Below, piece after piece: positions 8,377 to 17,650 of a DNA stretch of 31,104 nt (within the stretch, counting starts at the first letter, position 1; each line of letters opens with the position of its first letter). A program made the translations under genes and the position numbers. The notes under the pieces were generated by a model that worked only from the letters and a program-made list of their open reading frames with translations, made no database searches and was not told the origin of the DNA. Source of the DNA: Sphingomonas sp. (GTDB lineage Bacteria > Pseudomonadota > Alphaproteobacteria > Sphingomonadales > Sphingomonadaceae); assembly GCA_025936675.1 (NCBI GenBank), contig JAICSX010000027.1, positions 1-31,104 on the forward strand, in the 5' to 3' direction.

Positions 8377-8451
8377 TGGTGGGCGTGGCAAGGATTGAAC
8401 TTGCGACCCCTGCGATGTCAACACAGTGCTCTACCACTGAGCTACACGCCC
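8377..8451 (-). tRNA. tRNA-Val (anticodon GAC)
   Basis: Read on the minus strand, a 75-base gene including an encoded CCA folds as a tRNA. The acceptor stem GGGCGTG pairs with CACGCCC and is followed by an A discriminator. The anticodon stem CTGTG/CGCAG encloses loop TTGACAT, giving anticodon GAC, and the T-arm GCAAG/CTTGC encloses loop TTCAATC. A run of five Ts (minus strand) follows the CCA immediately and may serve as the terminator. It converges on the second ELM1-family gene. Confidence 0.95.
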
Positions 8452-8495
8452 ACCCGGGTCAGCCGATGGCTGGGAGAACGGGCATTTAGGGGGCA

Positions 8496-8512
8496 GTTGC
8501 GAAACTCGCAAC
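8496..8512 (-). repeat. Perfect hairpin between cpdR and tRNA-Val
   Basis: A 7-bp perfect stem, GTTGCGA/TCGCAAC, encloses a three-base loop 17 bases after the cpdR stop. There is no T-run after it on the minus strand, so it is not a classical terminator, though it may protect the cpdR mRNA 3' end. Confidence 0.4.
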
Positions 8513-8528
8513 CGTCAAAAGCGTGGGC

Positions 8529-8906
8529 CTAAAGGCGTCCGTGCTGATCCTCGGTCTGGAAGATCCTGTCGACCTCCATCACCAGGTCCTTCAAGTGGAA
8601 GGGCTTGGAGAGGAGCTTGGCTTCGGGCGCGGTTCGCCCACCCTGAAGAGCGACGGCGGCAAAGCCGGTGATGAACATCACCCGGATCGCAGGATCGATG
8701 GCGCTCGCTTTCTGGGCAAGCTCGATTCCGTCCATCTCCGGCATGACGATGTCAGTCAAAAGCAGGTCAAAACGCTCGGTTTCGAGCAGCGGCATCGCTT
8801 CGGTGCCGCAGCCGACAGCGGCGACTTCATAGCCGACACGCTGCAGGGCGCGCTGCAGATATTCGCGCATCGACGTGTCGTCTTCCGCTAGAAGGATTCT
8901 CGCCAT
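8529..8906 (-). CDS. cpdR: CpdR-type single-domain response regulator
   Basis: This 125-residue protein is a stand-alone receiver domain with no output domain. The acidic pocket E8-D9-D10, phospho-acceptor D52 (LLLTDIVMPEMDG), T80 in the MFITGFAAVAL segment and K101 in LLSKPFHLKDL are all present. The long identity with the CpdR pattern, especially TDIVMPEMDGIELAQ and the ITGFAAVAL segment, supports the name. In Caulobacter, unphosphorylated CpdR is a ClpXP adaptor that primes cell-cycle regulators and other substrates for degradation; the CckA-ChpT relay phosphorylates it. A GAGAGG ribosome-binding site precedes the ATG. It is divergent from the N-formylglutamate amidohydrolase gene, a neighbour pairing I recall from other alphaproteobacteria. 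Confidence 0.9.
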   Translation of the reverse strand: MARILLAEDDTSMREYLQRALQRVGYEVAAVGCGTEAMPLLETERFDLLLTDIVMPEMDGIELAQKASAIDPAIRVMFITGFAAVALQGGRTAPEAKLLSKPFHLKDLVMEVDRIFQTEDQHGRL

Positions 8907-9017
8907 TGCCTCTCTATGCTCTGCTCGATTGTGTTTTTCTAGAAGCGAATAATGCGCTCACGCGTTGCAGGCTCCCTCAGCAAGTCCTAATCTGGCACGA
9001 AATTTAACCACCCACCC

Positions 9018-9857
9018 GTGAGCAAGCTCCCCTCTCCAATCATCCACGAGCCGCGTGGAGACCTCCCGGTCCTGCTGTCGGTACCTCATTCGGGCCGCGA
9101 TTATCCCGACTGGCTGATCGCCCTTTCCGCGGCAGGGAAGCCGTCATTGACGACGCTTGAGGATCCGCTCGTCGACCGGCTGGTCTGGCGAGCGCTGCAG
9201 CGCGGCTGCGGTGCGGTGATCGCGCGGACTCCACGCGCCGCGGTCGACTGTAACCGGTCGGAAGACGAGATCGATCCCTCCGTGATTGACGGCGCTCGCC
9301 GGGGCAGAGTCAGCGCGCGAGCGCGAGGTGGCCTGGGGATAGTTCCCGCCCGAACGCAGCAGCATGGTTATCTATGGCGGCGCGGGATCAGTCCGAAGCA
9401 GCTCGATGATCGCCTCAGCCAGGCGCATCGGCCATATCATGAAGCCATCGAAGCGCAGCTATCGCTGCTCGTCGACCGGTTCGGCTGCGCTTTGCTGCTC
9501 GATTGCCACTCGATGCCACCGCCCCCCAAAGGCGTTCCACCGATCGTCTTCGGCGACTGCCGCGGCCGCACTGCGGACGAGTGGATCAGCGCCGAGGCGC
9601 TCGCGATTTGCCGCCGAGCCGGGTTCGATGCCGGCCTCAACGACCCGTTCGCCGGCGGCCATGTGATCGAGCGCCATTCCAGACGGGAGGCTGGAATCCA
9701 CGCGCTGCAGCTGGAGATCGATCGCCGCTCCTACCTCGACGAACGGCTGTCAAAGCCCGGGCGGGGTTTCGACCGCATCGCTGGGCTCATCGAGACTCTT
9801 GCCCTCGAACTGGGTCAGGCGCTGATCGGGCGGCAGTTCGCGACCGCCGCGGAATAA
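9018..9857 (+). CDS. N-formylglutamate amidohydrolase family protein
   Basis: This 279-residue cytoplasmic protein belongs to the HutG-like N-formylglutamate amidohydrolase family (PF05013). Members that have been studied release formate from N-formyl-L-glutamate in histidine breakdown. Conserved blocks are SVPHSGRDYP (about 21-30), TPRAAVDCNRSEDEIDP, the LLLDCHSMP metal-site block near 158-166, and GGHVIERHSR followed by HALQLEIDRRSYLDE. No other hut gene is nearby, so its actual substrate is uncertain. Translation starts at a GTG. The C-terminus converges with the SapC gene eight bases further on, and the promoter region is shared with cpdR. Confidence 0.85.
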   Translation: MSKLPSPIIHEPRGDLPVLLSVPHSGRDYPDWLIALSAAGKPSLTTLEDPLVDRLVWRALQRGCGAVIARTPRAAVDCNRSEDEIDPSVIDGARRGRVSARARGGLGIVPARTQQHGYLWRRGISPKQLDDRLSQAHRPYHEAIEAQLSLLVDRFGCALLLDCHSMPPPPKGVPPIVFGDCRGRTADEWISAEALAICRRAGFDAGLNDPFAGGHVIERHSRREAGIHALQLEIDRRSYLDERLSKPGRGFDRIAGLIETLALELGQALIGRQFATAAE

Positions 9858-9865
9858 CCCGACCC

Positions 9866-10657
9866 TTAAACCGTCGCCGGCGCCGGCTGCGGGACCTGGC
9901 TAGGCGCCTTCCCTTGCTGCATCTGGCGCGCAAAGACGTCGCGAATCTGGCTGAGCGAGAAGAGGTGCGCAAACAGGAGCGGCAGCATGCCGTTCTGGTT
10001 CATTTTCCTCAGCTCGTCGCCGCGCAAGTTGCGAAGCTTTTCCTCGTCGACCATTCGGAACCCGCGATAGACGAACGGCTGATCGAACCCCTCGGGCTGG
10101 ATTGCGACCTCGCCGTCCATCAGAAGGTCCGATTTGACCAGATCATCGATGAACGCGTTGGTCCGGAGGCCCGCAGCTTCGAACTGTTCGCAGAACTCAA
10201 GAATCGCCTTGGTCGCTGCGCTCGGCTGGTCGCCGTCAAACAGGGGCTCGCCTTCGTCAAACTCGCCGACCGCGCCCGACGTCGGATCGTAGCAAAGCGA
10301 CAATTCGTCGCTCTCGGGACGGAGCTTGGCGAGAAGGAACGGATAACGGCGGAGGTACGCCGGAATGTACAAGCTAGGATCCTGCGAGCGGCCATTCTCG
10401 TCGAGGAAGACGTTCACGCCCTCGTTCAATCCCATCAGCGCGATCGGGACGGGCGCGCCCCCGACCGAGAAAACGATCGGATAGTGGCGCTGTACGAGGG
10501 TGAACTCATCGACGGTCAACGGAATTGCATGTGCGCTTCCAGATTCGGCAAGGCTCGTAAGACCACGCACCCGCATCTTGCCATGCTGATCGAGGTTGAG
10601 TGGCACGATGTCATGGTAGAACAACGGGAGGTTCTGGGGCGGGGCGGCTGTCGCCAT
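9866..10657 (-). CDS. SapC-family protein
   Basis: This 263-residue protein matches the SapC family (PF07277), named from a Campylobacter surface-layer locus; its molecular role is unknown. Typical blocks are FYHDIVPLNLDQHGKMRV near the N-terminus, FTLVQRHYPIVFS near 52-64, ALMGLNEGVNVFLDENG, YIPAYLRRYPF, and a C-terminal GFRMVDEEKLRNL. No signal peptide or membrane segment is visible. A Gln/Pro-rich tail ends the protein. A good AGGAGA lies upstream of the ATG. In other bacteria the gene is often near TonB-dependent receptors or tryptophan halogenases, but neither is present here. Confidence 0.88.
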   Translation of the reverse strand: MATAAPPQNLPLFYHDIVPLNLDQHGKMRVRGLTSLAESGSAHAIPLTVDEFTLVQRHYPIVFSVGGAPVPIALMGLNEGVNVFLDENGRSQDPSLYIPAYLRRYPFLLAKLRPESDELSLCYDPTSGAVGEFDEGEPLFDGDQPSAATKAILEFCEQFEAAGLRTNAFIDDLVKSDLLMDGEVAIQPEGFDQPFVYRGFRMVDEEKLRNLRGDELRKMNQNGMLPLLFAHLFSLSQIRDVFARQMQQGKAPSQVPQPAPATV

Positions 10658-10790
10658 CGAATATCGTCTCCTGGAGCCCGGACTTGCGGTCGCGCGTCGC
10701 GCTCCTGCCGGAAATTCACGTGAACGCGCCTCTATTGGCGTCTTTGCCGTTAGGCAAGCCGCAGAAAGGGCCGTGAGCCTGAGGGCGCTA

Positions 10791-10807
10791 GTTCATTGAA
10801 CATTCAA
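10791..10807. repeat. Overlapping short palindromes in the SapC/unknown divergent spacer
   Basis: GTTCATTGAAC (10791-10801) is a perfect odd palindrome, and TTGAA-CA-TTCAA (10796-10807) overlaps it. Both lie in the 191-base spacer between the SapC gene and the GTG-started gene at 10849. They may form an operator, or may be chance in an AT-rich patch. I see nothing else of note in this spacer. Confidence 0.3.
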
Positions 10808-10848
10808 CGCTTTGCTGCAAAGCCGCCGTTCATGGGGACCCGTCTTCC

Positions 10849-11283
10849 GTGACCGTCGGATCATTCTGGAGCGTGGTTCCATTCCTGCTCGGCATCTTTT
10901 CAGGGCAGCCGGCGGCCATCGGGCAATCGGTCAGCATGTTGGTCGGCCAGGAGGAGATGATCCTCCGCGTGCCCGTGCAGCCGCGCCCGCTCATGCCGCA
11001 AATCGAATGGATCGAACGCAAGGGGCCGCGATGCCTCCGGATCGGAGAGATCCAGCGCGCGCTGCTTCAGGGCTCGGAACAGGTCGACTTCATTCTGGCC
11101 AATCGTTCGCGCATCCGTGCGCATCTCGACGAGGATTGCCCCGCGCTGGACTTCTACGGCGGCTTCTACCTGCAGCTCGAGGACGACCGTTTGTGCGCCG
11201 GACGAGATGCCATCCGCTCGAGGATGGGCGGAAGCTGCACCATCGAACATTTCAGCGAGCTGGTGCCGAAGGTGCGGAAATAG
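10849..11283 (+). CDS. Small exported or membrane-anchored protein of unknown function
   Basis: I do not recognise a named domain in this 144-residue protein. A hydrophobic N-terminus (SFWSVVPFLLGIF, residues 5-17) could be a signal peptide or anchor. The rest has a basic RIRAHLDEDCPALDFYGGFYLQ stretch and a cysteine near each of residues 62, 97, 116 and 130. The C-terminal RMGGSCTIEHF looks conserved in style. The four spaced cysteines would suit disulfides in the periplasm. The start is a GTG at 10849. Codon use is normal in this frame, whereas the overlapping long frame that starts at 10812 is Arg-rich and is a shadow. Confidence 0.65.
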   Translation: MTVGSFWSVVPFLLGIFSGQPAAIGQSVSMLVGQEEMILRVPVQPRPLMPQIEWIERKGPRCLRIGEIQRALLQGSEQVDFILANRSRIRAHLDEDCPALDFYGGFYLQLEDDRLCAGRDAIRSRMGGSCTIEHFSELVPKVRK

Positions 11284-11316
11284 ACTGGAATTCGCCCGTC
11301 AACGATCCCACTTTCC

Positions 11317-11345
11317 TTGACAAGTGAAAGCCGTGCGCCATAGCC
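11317..11345 (+). promoter_or_regulatory. Candidate promoter of the DEAD-box helicase gene
   Basis: A perfect TTGACA (11317-11322) is followed after 17 bases by ATAGCC (11340-11345), a weak -10. The resulting leader of about 55 bases contains a small hairpin (GGTCT at 11367-11371, AGACC at 11376-11380). Confidence 0.4.
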
Positions 11346-11408
11346 GGCTGAAGCGCGCATGCCGCGGGTCTCGAAAGACCGTGACCAACTCTATCTTCCG
11401 GAACTTAC

Positions 11409-12716
11409 ATGACTTTTGCCGATCTCGGCCTTTCTGACGAATTGCTCCGCGCGGTTGAAGACAGCGGATACAACGATCCGACGCCGATCCAGCGTGCGGC
11501 GATCCCGTCGGTGCTGATGGGCAAGGACCTGATCGGAATCGCGCAGACGGGTACCGGCAAGACGGCTGGCTTCGTGTTGCCGATGATCGATATCCTTCAT
11601 GAGGGCCGCAGTCGCGCCCGGATGCCGCGGTCCCTGATCCTTGAGCCGACGCGCGAACTGGCGATGCAGGTCGCGGAGAATTTCGAGAAGTACGGCAAAT
11701 ATCATCCGCTCTCGATGGCGCTGCTGATGGGCGGCGTTCAGATGGGCGACCAGGTCAAGGCGCTGGAGAAGGGTGTCGACGTCCTCATCGCCACTCCAGG
11801 CCGCCTCATGGACCTGTTCAACCGCGGCAAGATCATGCTCACCGATTGCAAGCTACTGGTGATCGACGAAGCCGACCGCATGCTCGACATGGGCTTCATC
11901 CCGGACATCGAGGAAATCTGCTCGAAACTGCCGAAGTCGCGCCAAACCCTGCTCTTCTCGGCGACCATGCCGCCGCCGATTCAGAAGCTTGCGGCGAAGT
12001 TCCTCAACGAACCCAAGCGGGTCGAGGTGGCTCGCCCGGCGACGGCCAACGTCAACATCGAACAAAGGCTGGTTCAGGTCTCTTCCGCGAAGAAGAAGGA
12101 CGCGCTGCGAGACATCCTCCGCCATGAGGAATTCAAGAACGCAATCGTCTTCGCGAACCGCAAGACGACGGTGCGTGAGTTGGCAAGCAGCCTCCGCCGC
12201 TCGGGCTTCGCTGCGGGCCAGATCCAGGGCGACATGGACCAGTCCGACCGGATTGCCGAATTCGACCGCTTCAAGAAGGACGAAATCAACATCCTCGTTG
12301 CTTCCGACGTCGCCGCGCGCGGCCTCGACGTCAAAGGCGTCAGTCACGTAATCAACTTCGACGTTCCCTGGCAGCCCGACGACTATATCCACCGCATCGG
12401 CCGCACCGGCCGCGCAGGCATGAAGGGCATCGCGATTACGCTGGCGACGCGAGAGGACGGCGAGGCGATCGATCGAATCGAGAAGCTGATCGGCCACAAG
12501 ATTGCACGCGCCAAAGATGGGGCCGCCGAGGAGCCGGAAGCCGAAAAGCCGAAAAAAGCGGAACGGCGCGCCAAGCCCGACAAAGCACCTGCAAAGGCCC
12601 GGGCCTCTCAATCGGATGGGGGCGAAGAGAAGCGTGATCGTTCGCCGGTCGTCGAGGACCTCAAGAGCGATTGGAACGGTCCGCTTCCATCGTTCCTGTC
12701 GCAAAGCGCGGGCTAA
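11409..12716 (+). CDS. RhlE-type DEAD-box ATP-dependent RNA helicase
   Basis: This 435-residue RNA helicase remodels RNA structure, usually in ribosome assembly or mRNA decay. RecA-like domain 1 has the Q motif (TPIQRAAIP, about 25-33), motif I AQTGTGKT (45-52), PTREL (80-84), TPGR (129-132), DEAD (153-156) and SAT (184-186). Domain 2 has VASDVAARGLDVK and HRIGRTGRAG. The core ends near residue 360. A charged Lys/Ala/Glu/Pro tail of about 70 residues follows and is likely disordered and RNA-binding, as in other RhlE proteins. The ribosome-binding site is weak, so expression may depend on leader structure. The gene is monocistronic by spacing, with a GST gene 79 bases downstream. Confidence 0.93.
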   Translation: MTFADLGLSDELLRAVEDSGYNDPTPIQRAAIPSVLMGKDLIGIAQTGTGKTAGFVLPMIDILHEGRSRARMPRSLILEPTRELAMQVAENFEKYGKYHPLSMALLMGGVQMGDQVKALEKGVDVLIATPGRLMDLFNRGKIMLTDCKLLVIDEADRMLDMGFIPDIEEICSKLPKSRQTLLFSATMPPPIQKLAAKFLNEPKRVEVARPATANVNIEQRLVQVSSAKKKDALRDILRHEEFKNAIVFANRKTTVRELASSLRRSGFAAGQIQGDMDQSDRIAEFDRFKKDEINILVASDVAARGLDVKGVSHVINFDVPWQPDDYIHRIGRTGRAGMKGIAITLATREDGEAIDRIEKLIGHKIARAKDGAAEEPEAEKPKKAERRAKPDKAPAKARASQSDGGEEKRDRSPVVEDLKSDWNGPLPSFLSQSAG

Positions 12717-12751
12717 AGGAACAGCGCTGACACTGGAAAGCTGCTGCCGGC

Positions 12752-12791
12752 GTTCCTAGCTCCGCCCTTCGGGCTGGAGAAAACAAGGAAC
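12752..12791 (+). promoter_or_regulatory. Nested hairpin covering the ribosome-binding site of the YghU-type GST gene
   Basis: The inner arms CTCCGCCC and GGGC-T-GGAG (12760-12779, one bulged base) form a stem with a three-base loop. The outer arms GTTCCT (12752-12757) and AGGAAC (12786-12791) are perfectly complementary. The 3' outer arm contains the AAGGA ribosome-binding site of the ATG at 12796. There is no T-run, so it is not a standard terminator of the helicase gene. Confidence 0.4.
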
Positions 12792-12795
12792 CGCA

Positions 12796-13713
12796 ATGAC
12801 CGACAGCACCGAATATGTGCTTCCAAAGGTCTGGAAGTGGGAACAGCCCAGCGGCGGCCAGTTCGCCAACATCAACCGCCCGATCGCAGGCCCGACCCAC
12901 GAAAAGGAATTGCCGGCCGGCAAGCACCCGTTCCAGCTCTACTCGCTTGCGACGCCGAACGGCCAGAAGGTCGGCATCATGTTCGAGGAGCTGCTCGCCA
13001 AGGGCCACAGGAGCGCCGAATACGACGCCTGGCCGATCCGCATCGGCGAAGGCGACCAGTTCTCCAGCGGCTTCGTCGACATCAACCCCAATTCGAAGAT
13101 CCCGGCGCTGGTCGACCGCAGTGGCGAGAAGCCCGTGCGGGTCTTCGAATCCGGCGCAATCCTGCTCTACCTCGCGGAAAAGTTTGGCGAGTTCCTGCCA
13201 GAGTCAGGCGCGGAGCGCGCCGAGACGCTCTCATGGCTGTTCTGGCAGATGGGAAGTGCGCCCTTCTTGGGCGGCGGCTTCGGGCATTTCTTCGCCTACG
13301 CGCCGACGAAAATGGAATATCCCATCAACCGCTATTCAATGGAGGCGAAGAGGCAGTTCGACGTGCTCAACCGCCGCCTGTCGGAAAGCGAATATGTCGC
13401 CGGGCCCGACTATACCATCGCCGACATCGCCATTTGGCCCTGGTACGGCGGCGTCGCGCTCGGCCGGAATTATCCAGGAGCGGCCGAATTCCTCGCAACG
13501 GACGAATATGAGCACGTGCTCCGCTGGGCTCGCGCGATCGACGCTCGTCCGGCGGTCAAGCGCGGGCGCATCGTCAACAAACTGACCGGCGACGAAAGTG
13601 AGCAACTCCACGAGCGCCATGACGCGAGCGACTTCGAGCTCAGGACCGAGGACAAGATCGCGCGTACGCCCGAGAAGGAAGATCTCGCCGCCGTTCGCGA
13701 CGACGCAATCTGA
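12796..13713 (+). CDS. yghU: YghU-type (Nu-class) glutathione S-transferase / disulfide oxidoreductase
   Basis: This 305-residue cytoplasmic protein is close in length and pattern to E. coli YghU, which has glutathione-dependent disulfide-bond reductase activity. The N-terminal extension (VWKWEQPSGGQFANINRPIAG, residues 12-32) is diagnostic of this class. The thioredoxin-fold domain follows, with SLATPNGQKVGIMFEELL, then NPNSKIPALVD and the ESGAILLYLAEKFG glutathione-site block. The all-helical domain carries QMGSAPFLGGGFGHFF and the N-capping box DYTIADIAIWPW. An acidic C-terminal tail of about 40 residues follows. AAGGA lies seven bases before the ATG. The gene converges with the next gene with only three bases between. 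Confidence 0.92.
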   Translation: MTDSTEYVLPKVWKWEQPSGGQFANINRPIAGPTHEKELPAGKHPFQLYSLATPNGQKVGIMFEELLAKGHRSAEYDAWPIRIGEGDQFSSGFVDINPNSKIPALVDRSGEKPVRVFESGAILLYLAEKFGEFLPESGAERAETLSWLFWQMGSAPFLGGGFGHFFAYAPTKMEYPINRYSMEAKRQFDVLNRRLSESEYVAGPDYTIADIAIWPWYGGVALGRNYPGAAEFLATDEYEHVLRWARAIDARPAVKRGRIVNKLTGDESEQLHERHDASDFELRTEDKIARTPEKEDLAAVRDDAI

Positions 13714-13716
13714 AGC

Positions 13717-14274
13717 TTACGGCTGCCCGGCCGCTTTCTGGTTCTGGAGGACGGCCGGGTCTGTCGCGAGACTGTAGAGATAGGCGCGCCGCTCGTCTGA
13801 TCCCGCCTTCAGCTTGCGAAGCCTCTTCTGCTGTTCCTCAGTCAGCTCGAACTTCGAATAGCCGCGCTTCTCCAAGCATTGCTGCGTGTTCGCCACGAGC
13901 ATGACTTTGATATTCTCGAACCTTTTCTCGGGTCGAACACTCTCGACAATGTGCGCCTGCTGATCGGCGTAACGCACGGCCTGATCGATCGAGTCAGTTG
14001 TGTCTGGACCCGTGCCGCTGCTTCCGGTGGTCATCGGCGCCATACCGCCAGTGGTTACAGCATCGAGTTGCTTGGACGCTTTCACGAACGCCTGCGCGTC
14101 GTCGGTCTTCGAAATGTCAGTGTAATAGCCTTGGAGACCGCAATCGAGCGCGTCCTGTCGGTATTGGGCAAGGGAGATCCCGGGCTTGCCCCAGCTCTCC
14201 TTCGGAGCCGTAGCTGCCGTGGCGGAAGTGGCAATAAGCGCGCTCAAAACCGGGACGGCGAACAGGCGACGCAT
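13717..14274 (-). CDS. Secreted protein of unknown function
   Basis: This 185-residue protein begins with a clear signal peptide (MRRLFAVPVLSALIATSATA, cleaved before AT). The mature part has WGKPGISLAQYRQDALDCG near the N-terminus, a Gly/Thr/Ser-rich linker (GGMAPMTTGSSGTG), and NTQQCLEKRGYSKFELTEEQ near residue 133. The two cysteines, in DALDCG and QQCLEKRGY, may pair in the periplasm. The QCLxxRGY pattern recalls small periplasmic or lipoprotein families, but I cannot name one. AGGAGG lies six bases before the ATG at 14274, which I prefer to the GTG at 14277. Confidence 0.72.
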   Translation of the reverse strand: MRRLFAVPVLSALIATSATAATAPKESWGKPGISLAQYRQDALDCGLQGYYTDISKTDDAQAFVKASKQLDAVTTGGMAPMTTGSSGTGPDTTDSIDQAVRYADQQAHIVESVRPEKRFENIKVMLVANTQQCLEKRGYSKFELTEEQQKRLRKLKAGSDERRAYLYSLATDPAVLQNQKAAGQP

Positions 14275-14333
14275 CACTCGCCTCCTAAGCTATTGTGATA
14301 ACGCTACCATCCAGCCTCTTGCCGGGCAAATGA

Positions 14334-16495
<2,162 letters not shown>

Positions 16496-16510
16496 CGCGC
16501 CGACATAGCG

Positions 16511-17107
16511 TCAGTTCGCCGCAGCGGAAGCCGCGGGCGGAGCATCGCCCAACCACATCTTCACGATCTTCGTCGGCTCGGCCGGTGGCTCACCCTGTGC
16601 GATCCCGTCCACCGCGTCCATGCCCGCGATCACGCGGCCAAAAACCGTGTAATTATTATCGAGCTCGGGGTGCGGCGCATACATGATGAAGAATTGGCTG
16701 TTCGCCGAATCCGGGCTGTCGGCGCGCGCTGCGCCGAAGGATCCGCGAAGGAATGGAACGTCGGTGAACTCGGCCTTCAGGTTCGGCATGGTCGAGCCGC
16801 CCTCACCAGTCCCCTTGGGATCGCCGCCCTGGGCCATGAAGCCGGGGATCACCCGATGGAAGGTCAGGCCATTATAAAAGCCCTGGCGGACCAGAGACTG
16901 GATCCGCTCAACATGGTGCGGGGCCAAATCTGGACGGAGCAATATCTCGACCGTTCCGCCGCTCGAAAGCTGGATGAAAAGGTGGTTCGCCTTGTTCGCC
17001 TCGACCGCCGCAGGCGCGAGGATGCTGTGCGTGACCGGCGCCGGAGCGGGCTTTGCGGCGACGAGCGCGAATGCCAGCAGCGGCAACGCGAACAGGACTT
17101 GCTTCAA
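16511..17107 (-). CDS. Periplasmic cyclophilin-type peptidyl-prolyl isomerase
   Basis: This 198-residue exported cyclophilin speeds proline cis/trans isomerisation during periplasmic protein folding. The N-terminus (VLFALPLLAFALVAA) is a signal peptide or anchor, followed by an Ala/Pro-rich linker. The catalytic block is FHRVIPGFMAQGGD (83-96) with R85, F90 and Q93 present, then GSFGAARADSPDSANSQFF (122-140) and NNYTVFGRVIAGMDAVD. The usual FGMAR appears as FGAAR. Translation starts at a TTG, supported by a strong GGGGAGGG upstream and the absence of another usable start. It sits 51 bases downstream of coaD and 15 upstream of queA. Confidence 0.92.
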   Translation of the reverse strand: MKQVLFALPLLAFALVAAKPAPAPVTHSILAPAAVEANKANHLFIQLSSGGTVEILLRPDLAPHHVERIQSLVRQGFYNGLTFHRVIPGFMAQGGDPKGTGEGGSTMPNLKAEFTDVPFLRGSFGAARADSPDSANSQFFIMYAPHPELDNNYTVFGRVIAGMDAVDGIAQGEPPAEPTKIVKMWLGDAPPAASAAAN

Positions 17108-17158
17108 CTCAACCCTCCCCGAGAATTTCGCGGACCCTTTGGCTCAGCTCCGCTGACT

Positions 17159-17650
17159 TTAGCGTGAACCGCCGTTCAGGTGGCGGCGAACATCTTGGGC
17201 CACCTGAGGCGTGACGAACTTGTCGATGGAGCCGCCGTAACGAGCGATCTCCTTGACCAGCTTCGAGGCGATCGGCTGCAGCGACACGTCGGCCATCAGG
17301 AATACCGTCTCGATATTCTCGTTCAACTGCTGGTTCATTCCCGCCATCTGGAATTCATATTCGAAGTCGGCGACCGCGCGGAGCCCGCGCAGGATCGCGG
17401 TCGCGCCCTGCTGCTCGGCAAAATCCATCAGCAGGGAATCGAATTCGACGACCATGATCTGGCCCGGCATCCCCTGCACTTCGCGCTGGACCATCGCGAG
17501 CCGTTCTTCAACGCTGAACATCGGCTCTTTCGAGGGATTGGTCGTGACTCCGATTACCAGCTTGTCGACGAGGTGCGCGCCGCGACGAATGATGTCGAGG
17601 TGGCCCAGCGTGATGGGGTCGAACGTACCCGGATAGACGGCGATCTTCAT
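17159..17650 (-). CDS. coaD: Pantetheine-phosphate adenylyltransferase
   Basis: This 163-residue enzyme joins AMP from ATP to 4'-phosphopantetheine to make dephospho-CoA, the fourth step of coenzyme A synthesis. The nucleotidyltransferase TxGH motif is TLGH (14-17) within YPGTFDPITLGH. The TNPSKEPMFSVEERL and ILRGLRAVADFEYEFQMAGMN blocks, the latter binding substrate and ATP, are intact. Length is typical. Its ATG shares one base with the ispA stop, so it is translationally coupled to it. Confidence 0.97.
   Translation of the reverse strand: MKIAVYPGTFDPITLGHLDIIRRGAHLVDKLVIGVTTNPSKEPMFSVEERLAMVQREVQGMPGQIMVVEFDSLLMDFAEQQGATAILRGLRAVADFEYEFQMAGMNQQLNENIETVFLMADVSLQPIASKLVKEIARYGGSIDKFVTPQVAQDVRRHLNGGSR

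Noticed and set aside
9503..10723. A 406-codon plus-strand frame across the amidohydrolase end and the SapC gene
   Set aside because: It is Arg-rich, crosses two convergent genes, and has no domain resemblance; both real genes match known families.
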